Below are positions 57,294 through 64,000 of a stretch of DNA of 64,000 nt, piece after piece. Numbering within the stretch: the first letter of the stretch is position 1; each line of letters opens with the position of its first letter. The notes below the pieces were generated by a model, which was not told where the DNA came from, made no database searches, and saw only the letters and a list, made by a program, of their open reading frames with translations. The DNA lies in assembly GCA_963922205.1 (NCBI GenBank), contig CAWUHX010000265.1:339955-403954 (forward strand), read 5' to 3'. Source of the DNA: Romanomermis culicivorax (Eukaryota; Nematoda; Enoplea; Mermithida; Mermithidae). Both the position numbers and the translations under genes were made by a program.

Positions 57294-59262
57294 GCCACCG
57301 CTTTTTGACATAGTCTGTCGATTTAGCCACAGTGTTGTTTCAGCCAACTGCGTCATTTCAGCCACCGATTTTTTACACGCGCTGTCGATTTAACCACTGT
57401 GTTGTTTCATGCGAGTGCATCGTTTTAGCAACTGAGTCGATTCAGCCACCGCATTTTCACACGGACCATGGATTTAACCCTTATGTTTTTTCGGCAACTG
57501 GATCGATTCAGCAACCGCTTTTTTATGACAGGCTATCGAATCAGCCACAGCGTTGTTCTAGGCAAAAGCACCTTTTCAGCTACCACTTTCACATGACGCA
57601 CCAACTCAAACACTGTCTTGTTTCAGTCATCTACATCAAATCAGTCACTGGATCGATTCAGCCACCGTTTTTTACATAGTCAGCCAGCTGTATCGTTTCA
57701 GCGACTGAATCAATTTAGCCAAACATTTTTCACACGGTCCATCAATTCAACAATCTGCATCATTTCAGCCACTGGATCGATTCAGCCAACAATTTTTTAC
57801 CTGGTATCAATTCAGCACTTGTGCTTTTCCAACCAACTGTCGCGTCTCAGCCGCTGAGTCGATTCAGCCGCCGGTTTTTCACATGTTACTATCATTTGAG
57901 CCACTAAACCGTTTCAGCCAACTGAATTATTTGAGCCACTGAGTCGATTTATCCACCTCTTTTTCACATTACCTATGGATTCAATCACCATGATGTTTCA
58001 TGCAACTGCATCTTTCAGCCATTGGATCGATTCAGCCACCACTTTTTTACATGATCTACCGATTCAGTCAACTGCATCATTTGAGCCCACGGATCAATTC
58101 AGCCACTGCTTTTTTTTAGATGGCTCATAGATTCAGCCCATTGCATCGTGTCAGCCAGCGCTTTTCCACTTCTACAGTCGATTCTATCAACTGTATCATT
58201 TCAGCCACTTAATCAATTCAGCCGTCGTGTTGTTCCGGTCGACTGCATCAATTGAGCCACTGAGTGAATCGAGCTACCACTTTTTTGCTTGTATTGTAGA
58301 TTCCGCTAACTGCATCATTTGAGCCAGTGACTCGATTCAGCCACTGAGTCGGTTCAGCAACCATTTTTTTACTTGTACTATCGACTCAGCGAACTGCATC
58401 GTTTCAGCCATTGCTTTTCTACTTCTGCTATCGATTAAGCCAACTGTATCATTTTAGCCACTGAGCACATTCATCCATCGCTTTTGAATATGTACTATCG
58501 ATTCAGTCAACTTCATCATTCCAGCCAATGTATCGATTCAGCCACCACTTTTTCACATGATCCATGGATTTAGTCGCGTTAACGTTTCAGCCAACTGCAT
58601 CGTTTCAGCCACTGGATCGGTTCAGCTACTAGTTTTTCACATGAAATATCGATTTAGCCACTACGTTGTTTCATGCAAACGCATCGTTTTAGCAACTGAG
58701 TCGAGTCAGCCCTCATTTTTTCACACCGACATAGATTTAGTCATTGTCTGGATCGGTTTAGCCACCACTTTTTTTACATGGGCTGACGATTCAGCCACTG
58801 CGTTGTTCTATGCAAGGGCATCATTTCAGCCACTGAATCGATTCAGAAACTGTTTTTCTACGTCGTCAATGAATCCAGCCCAATGCACCCTTTTTTAGCC
58901 ACCTTGTTATTTCGGTAAACTGCGTCATTTCAGCCACTGAGTTGATTCAGCCACTGCTTTTTCACATGTATTAACGATTCGGTCAACTGCATCATTTCAG
59001 CCACTACTTTCCGCATGGTCTATGGATTTAGCCAACTGCATCATCTCGGCCACTGAGTCGATTCAGCCCCCGCTTTTTCACTTGTACTATCAATTCAGCC
59101 AACTGCATCGTTTCAGCCACTGAATCCATTCAGCCACCGCTTTTTCACTTGTAGTAGATATCGATTCAGTCAACTACATTGTGTCAGCCATTGGATCGAT
59201 TCAGTCTCCGTTTTTTCACATGTACTATCGATTCAGCCAATTGCATCATTTTAGCTACTGAG

Positions 59263-59416
59263 CAGGATTATTTTTCCGCACAGTGAAGGTTTTTTTGGGG
59301 TCGTGCGGAAAAATTTTGGAGAGTTTCCCGCACGGAACGGAAACTTTTTTGATGTTTTTAATGGTGGTGCGGAAATTTTTCTTTTCGATTTCCGCAAGGT
59401 GCGGAAAAAAGCCCTG
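59263..59416. mobile_element. 154-bp hAT-like MITE inside satellite S4, perfect TSD
   Basis: The ends CAGGATTATTTTTCCGCAC and, inverted, CAGGGCTTTTTTCCGCAC. TSD CTACTGAG at 59255-59262 and 59417-59424. Confidence 0.93.
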
Positions 59417-61545
59417 CTACTGAGTCGATTCAGCTACCATTGTTTCACACCGACATTGATTTAGTCACTGTCTGAATCGATTCAGCAACCACTTTTGTAC
59501 ATGGGTTGTCGATGCACCGTTTCATGGAAGGGCATCGTTTCGGCCACTGACAGCCACCGTGTTATTTCGGTCAATTGCGTCATTTCAGCCACTGAGTTTA
59601 TTCAACCACCGCTTTTTCACGTATAGTAACATTTCAGCCACTGCTTTTCCACATGGTGCATGGATATATTCAGGCAACTGCATCATTTCTGCCATGACTT
59701 TTTTCACATTTTCTATGGATTCAGCCAAAGGCATTGTTTCAGTCACCAAGTCCATTCAACCACTGAGTCGATTCGGCCACCACTTTTGCTGTTGTACTAT
59801 CGATTCAGCGAACTGGATCATTTCAGCCACTGCTTTTCCACATGGTCTATGGATTCAGCCAATTGCATCATTTTAGCCACTGAGTCGATTCAGTCAGCAC
59901 TTTTGCAGTTGTACTATCGATTCAGCCAACTGGATCATTTCAGCCACTGCTTTTCCACATGGTCTATGGATTCAGCCAACTGCATCATTTCAGCCACTGA
60001 GTCTATTCAGCCATCACTTTTTCACGGGTACTATCGATTCAGTCAACTGCATAGTTTCAGGCACTGCTTTTTTCACATGTACTATTGATTCAGCCAACTG
60101 GATCATTTCAGCCACTGAGTTGATTCAGCTTCCCCTTTTTTACTTCTATCGATTAAGCCAACTGTATCATTTCAGCCACTGAATTTCTTCAGCAACCGCT
60201 TTTTCACATGTACAGTAGACTCAGCCAACTGCGTCATTTCAACCACTGCTTTTTTGACATGGTCTATGGATTTAGCGAAAGGTATCGTTTCAGCCACTGA
60301 GTCGATTCAATCACTAAGTCAATTCAGTCTCGTCTTTTCCGCTTGTACTGTCGATTCAGGGAACTGCATCATTTTAGCCACTGAGTCGATTCAGCCACCA
60401 CATTTTTACTTCTACTATCGACTAGGCTAACAATACCGTTTCAGCCACCGTGTTGTTCTAGCCGGTTCCGTCAATCGAGCCAGTGGGTCATTTCAGCCAC
60501 TGCTTTTCCACATGGTCTATGGATTCAGGCAATTGCATCATTTTAGCCACTGAGTCGATTCAGCCACCACATTTTTACTTCTACTATCGACTAAGCTAAC
60601 AATACCGTTTCAGCCACTGAATCGATTCAGCCACCGTGTTGTTCTAGCCGGTTCCATCAATCGAGCCAGTACGTCATTTCAGCCACTGCTTTTCCACATG
60701 GTCTATGGATTCAGCCAACTGCATCATTTCAGCCACTGAGTCGATTCAGTCACCACTTTTGCAGTTGTAATATCGATTCAGCCAACTGGATCATTTCAGC
60801 TACTGCTTCTGCACATGGTCTATGGATTCAGCCAACTGCATCATTTCAGCCACTGAGTCGATTCAGCCATCACTTTTTCACGGGTACTATCGATTCAGTC
60901 AACTGCATAGTTTCAGGCACTGCTTTTTTCACATGTACTATTGATTCAGCCGACTGCATCATTTCAGTCACTGAGTTGATTCAGCTTCCCCCTTTTTACT
61001 TCTATCGATTAAGGCAACTGTATCATTTCAGCCACTGAGTCGATTCAGCCACCACATTTTTACTTCTACTATCGACTAAGCTAACAATACCGTTTCAGCC
61101 ACTGAGTCGATTCAGTCACCACTTTTGCAGTTGTACTATCGATTCAGCCAACTGGATCATTTCAGCCACTGCTTCTCCACATGGTCTATGGATTCAGCCA
61201 ACTGCATCATTTCAGCCACTGAGTCGATTCAGCCACCACATTTTCACTTCTACTATCGACTAAGCTAACAATACCGTTTCAGCCACTGAGTCGATTCAGT
61301 CACCACTTCTGCAGTTGTACTATCGATTCAGCCAGCTGGATCATTTCAGCCACTGCTTCTCCACATGGTCTATGGATTCAGCCAACTGCATCATTTTAGC
61401 CACTGAGTCGATTCAGCCACCACATTTTTACTCCTACTATCGACTAGATAACAATACCGTTTCAGCCACTGAATCGATTCAGTCACCGTGTCGTTCTAGC
61501 CGGTTCCATCATTCCATCCAGTGGGTCATTTCAGCCACTCGAGTA

Positions 61546-62040
61546 CACATTTTGTTATACACCCGGTGTCTGAATCGTTTCAAAATTCTATTTTTGAACA
61601 GGAGTAAGAAAAAAATTCGGCCCAATTTTATACCCCAAATGTTTTCATCTTTCCAAAAATCACGTGCCTTCGATACTATTTTTAGATGTTTTCGTCGTAC
61701 AAAAATACCGCAAATTTTCTATACGATAAGCAGTGATCGATAAAAGAATATATATAAATCGACTTTTCCCCCCTCGCCGACCGGAAAAGCTCTCAAAAAA
61801 CCGATAAAAATGTTTGAAAAGCTAATAAACAACGATTTTTCTACGTATACGTTGAAAAGTGATCGTAATTTTTCTTTCTTTTTGTGTACAGTAGCCTGGC
61901 GCATAATTCCTACAGTCGATGAATCGGTTTTGCTTTGGTCGATCGAATGTCTAGTTTTGAGCTGTAGAATGCTTGATTCTAGCTTTTATTGCAACTCTGA
62001 CATGTGATTTTAGTCGTGTATAGTTATTTTCGTCATGTGA
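61546..62040. other. spacer between satellites S4 and S5
   Basis: Open frames on both strands, none longer than 65 codons fully inside and none with a recognisable domain. Confidence 0.45.
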
Positions 62041-64000
62041 AATTTTGTATGTAAATTAGGATCAGGAATTTTGTGTTTTTTACACTTTTACAAAAAAAAA
62101 ATTTTCTAGTTTACATTTTTTAATTCTACAGTAATTTTAGGAGTGTAAATTTACCATCTTGAATTCTTGTCCTTATTTTTGCAAGTCGCTTCCATGTAAA
62201 TTGGGGACGTTTTTCTTCTAATATAGCCCAGGTTGAGTTTACTGTTTTTCTCAGATTGTGATTTTAGTCATTCATGATTATTGTTTACATGTTAACTTTT
62301 CCGTATATATAAATCATGAATTCTAGTTTTTACACCTTTACAAACATTTTTCTGGTTTACAATTTGCAATTCTACAGTAATTTTAAGGATGTTAATTCGG
62401 CATCTTGAATTTTTATCACAAATTTTGTAAATCAATTACTTTCATATGAATTGGGTATATTCTTGTTCTTCCATTACGACTCAAATTGAGTTTACTGTAA
62501 TGGCCTTTATTGTCATGTGACATTTTTAGTGTAAATAAAGATCTTAAATTTCATGTTTTCTACAGCTTTACAAAAAAATCGTCCAGTTTACATTTTTAAT
62601 GCTACAGTAATCATAAGAGTGTAAATTTATACTCTTTTTTATTTAGTATCTAAATTTTTGTAAATCAGTTGTGAATTGTAAAGTCCTTTTTCTTTTATAG
62701 CCTAAATTGAGTTTACTGTATTTCTAACATTATGATTTCAGTCATGGTTATCCTTTACATTTGAAATTTTCTACGTAAATTAGGATCACAGATTTCATGT
62801 TTTTTTACACATTACAAAAAAAAATTTCAAGTTTACGTTTTTTAATTCTACAGTCATTTTAGGAGTGTAAATTTACCATGTTGAATTTTTGTCCTAAATT
62901 TTGTAAATCACTTCCATGTGAACTGTTAAGTTTTTCTTTCATGGCCCGAATTGGGTTTAACTGTTTTTCTCATCTTGTGATTTTAGTAGTTATTGTTTAC
63001 ATATGGATTTTTTTTGTAAATAAGGATCATGAGTTTCATGTTTTTTCCAGACCTACACAAAAAATTTTCGAGTAGTTTACATTTTTCAATTCTATATTAA
63101 CTATAGGAGTGTAAATTTACTTCCTTTATTTTCTATCCCAATTTTTGTAAATCACTTGTGAATTGTAAAGTTCTTTTTTATCTGTAGCCTAAATTGAGTT
63201 TACTGTATTTCTCAAATTGCGACTCTAGTCATGGTTATTGTTATCTAAAATTTACTATGTAAATTAGCATCATCCTTTACATAATTTTTTTGGGTTTACA
63301 TTTTTCAATTTTACAGTAATCGTAAGAGTGTACATTTATTATATTTATTTTGTATTCTAATTTTTGTAAATTCAAATCTGTAAATAAATAAAATTTAAAT
63401 ATAAATTTAAATTAAATTGTAAAGTAAAAATTGTAAATTTGTGTAAATCAGTTATGCATTGTTCAGTAGTTTTCTACTATATCCCTAATTGGGTTTACTG
63501 TACATCTCAAATTGTGATTTTAATCATGGTTATTGTTGTCATGTGGCATTTTTTGTGTAAATAATGATCATGAACTTCATAGTCTTTAGACTTTTACAAA
63601 AAATTTTCAAGTTTACATTTTTTGGATCTACAGTAATTATAAGAGTGTAAATTTACCATCTTTATTTTGTATCCCATTTTTGTAAACCACTTGTGAATGG
63701 TTAAGTTCTTTCTCCATTATAGGCCAAATTGAGTTTACTGTATTTCTCAAAGTGTGATTTTAGTAATGGTTGTTCTTTACATGTTAAATTTTTGGTGTAA
63801 ATATGGATCATAAATTTCATGTTTTTTTACACCCTTACGAAAAAATTTTCATGTTTACATTTTTCAAGTTGTGTTGTGAATATACCATCTTGAATTTTTT
63901 ATCCTGAATTTATATTGAATTTTTTATCACTTGTCAATTGTGAAGTTTTTTTCCATCGAATTATAACTTTTATGACGGTTATTGTAATGTGAAATTTTTT
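62041..64000 (+). repeat. satellite S5, about 240-bp units, continues past the window
   Basis: About eight units. GAGTTTACTGTA-type anchors at 62234, 62488, 62708, 62953, 63196, 63491 and 63731; each unit also has TCTACAGTAAT-TTAGGAGTGT and GTTTACATTTTT. The unit at 63330-63460 carries an extra block of about 50 bp (TAAATT-rich). Confidence 0.88.

Larger units (their letters stand above)
56780..61545 (+). repeat. satellite S4, about 67-bp units with higher-order structure
   Basis: Units of the type GATTCAGCCAACTGCATCAT-TTCAGCCACTGAGTCGATTC-AGCCACCGCTTTTTCACATG-TACTATC. From about 59800 they form higher-order blocks of a few hundred bp (marked by CTAAGCTAACAATACCGTTT and CACATGGTCTATGGATTCAG) that are much more alike than units in 57.3-59.2 kb. 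Open frames of up to 142 codons are a consequence of the unit and are not genes. Confidence 0.92.

Noticed and set aside
56780..61545. Possible CRISPR array or repeat protein genes
   Set aside because: The units are contiguous without unique spacers, frames change between units and the context is eukaryotic. It is a satellite.

Overview
The window is AT-rich genomic DNA from a eukaryote, very probably an invertebrate animal. Evidence for this is short exons bounded by GT/AG splice sites, long introns, tRNA-derived SINEs, many DNA transposons with target-site duplications, and large satellite arrays. I see no bacterial gene organisation. TTAGGC hexamers occur, but I do not use them to name a phylum. 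Most open reading frames in the window are chance frames in repeats.

Layout. (1) 1.3-7.2 kb: two phase-compatible minus-strand exons of an unrecognised host gene (gene Y). Their roughly 5-kb intron holds a decayed virus-like or Polinton-like island: a capsid-associated F54H12.2-type pseudogene sits 14 nt upstream of a TATA-binding-protein-like pseudogene on the same strand, next to a 130-bp inverted repeat. (2) 7.4-21.9 kb: transposon thicket. A hAT-like element (12229-18006, 8-bp TSD) carries three separate insertions, one of which contains a fourth. A near-clean copy of the host element at 40781-41799 serves as the empty-site control. (3) 22.6-34.7 kb: five plus-strand, phase-0 exons of a second unrecognised gene (gene X). 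Its introns hold a tandem array of tRNA-like units, exactly equal-length 241-bp MITEs, a foldback element and two heat-shock-element-like palindromes. (4) 37.7-39.3 kb: a deleted Harbinger element keeping the 5' exons of a HARBI1-type transposase and a divergent Myb/SANT gene. (5) 40.7-46 kb: more nested MITEs, a GGCGC/GCGCC hairpin module and (CTTAGG)8. (6) 46.3-64 kb: an almost gene-free block of five unrelated satellites with monomers of about 150, 52, 165, 67 and 240 bp.

The two host genes appear to be the only cellular coding sequence. The rest is mostly non-autonomous transposons, many with exact TSDs, so nesting order and relative insertion age can be read directly. The two observations most worth following are the TBP-like/capsid-like pseudogene pair and the dispersed hairpin module, whose stem shows a compensatory base change.
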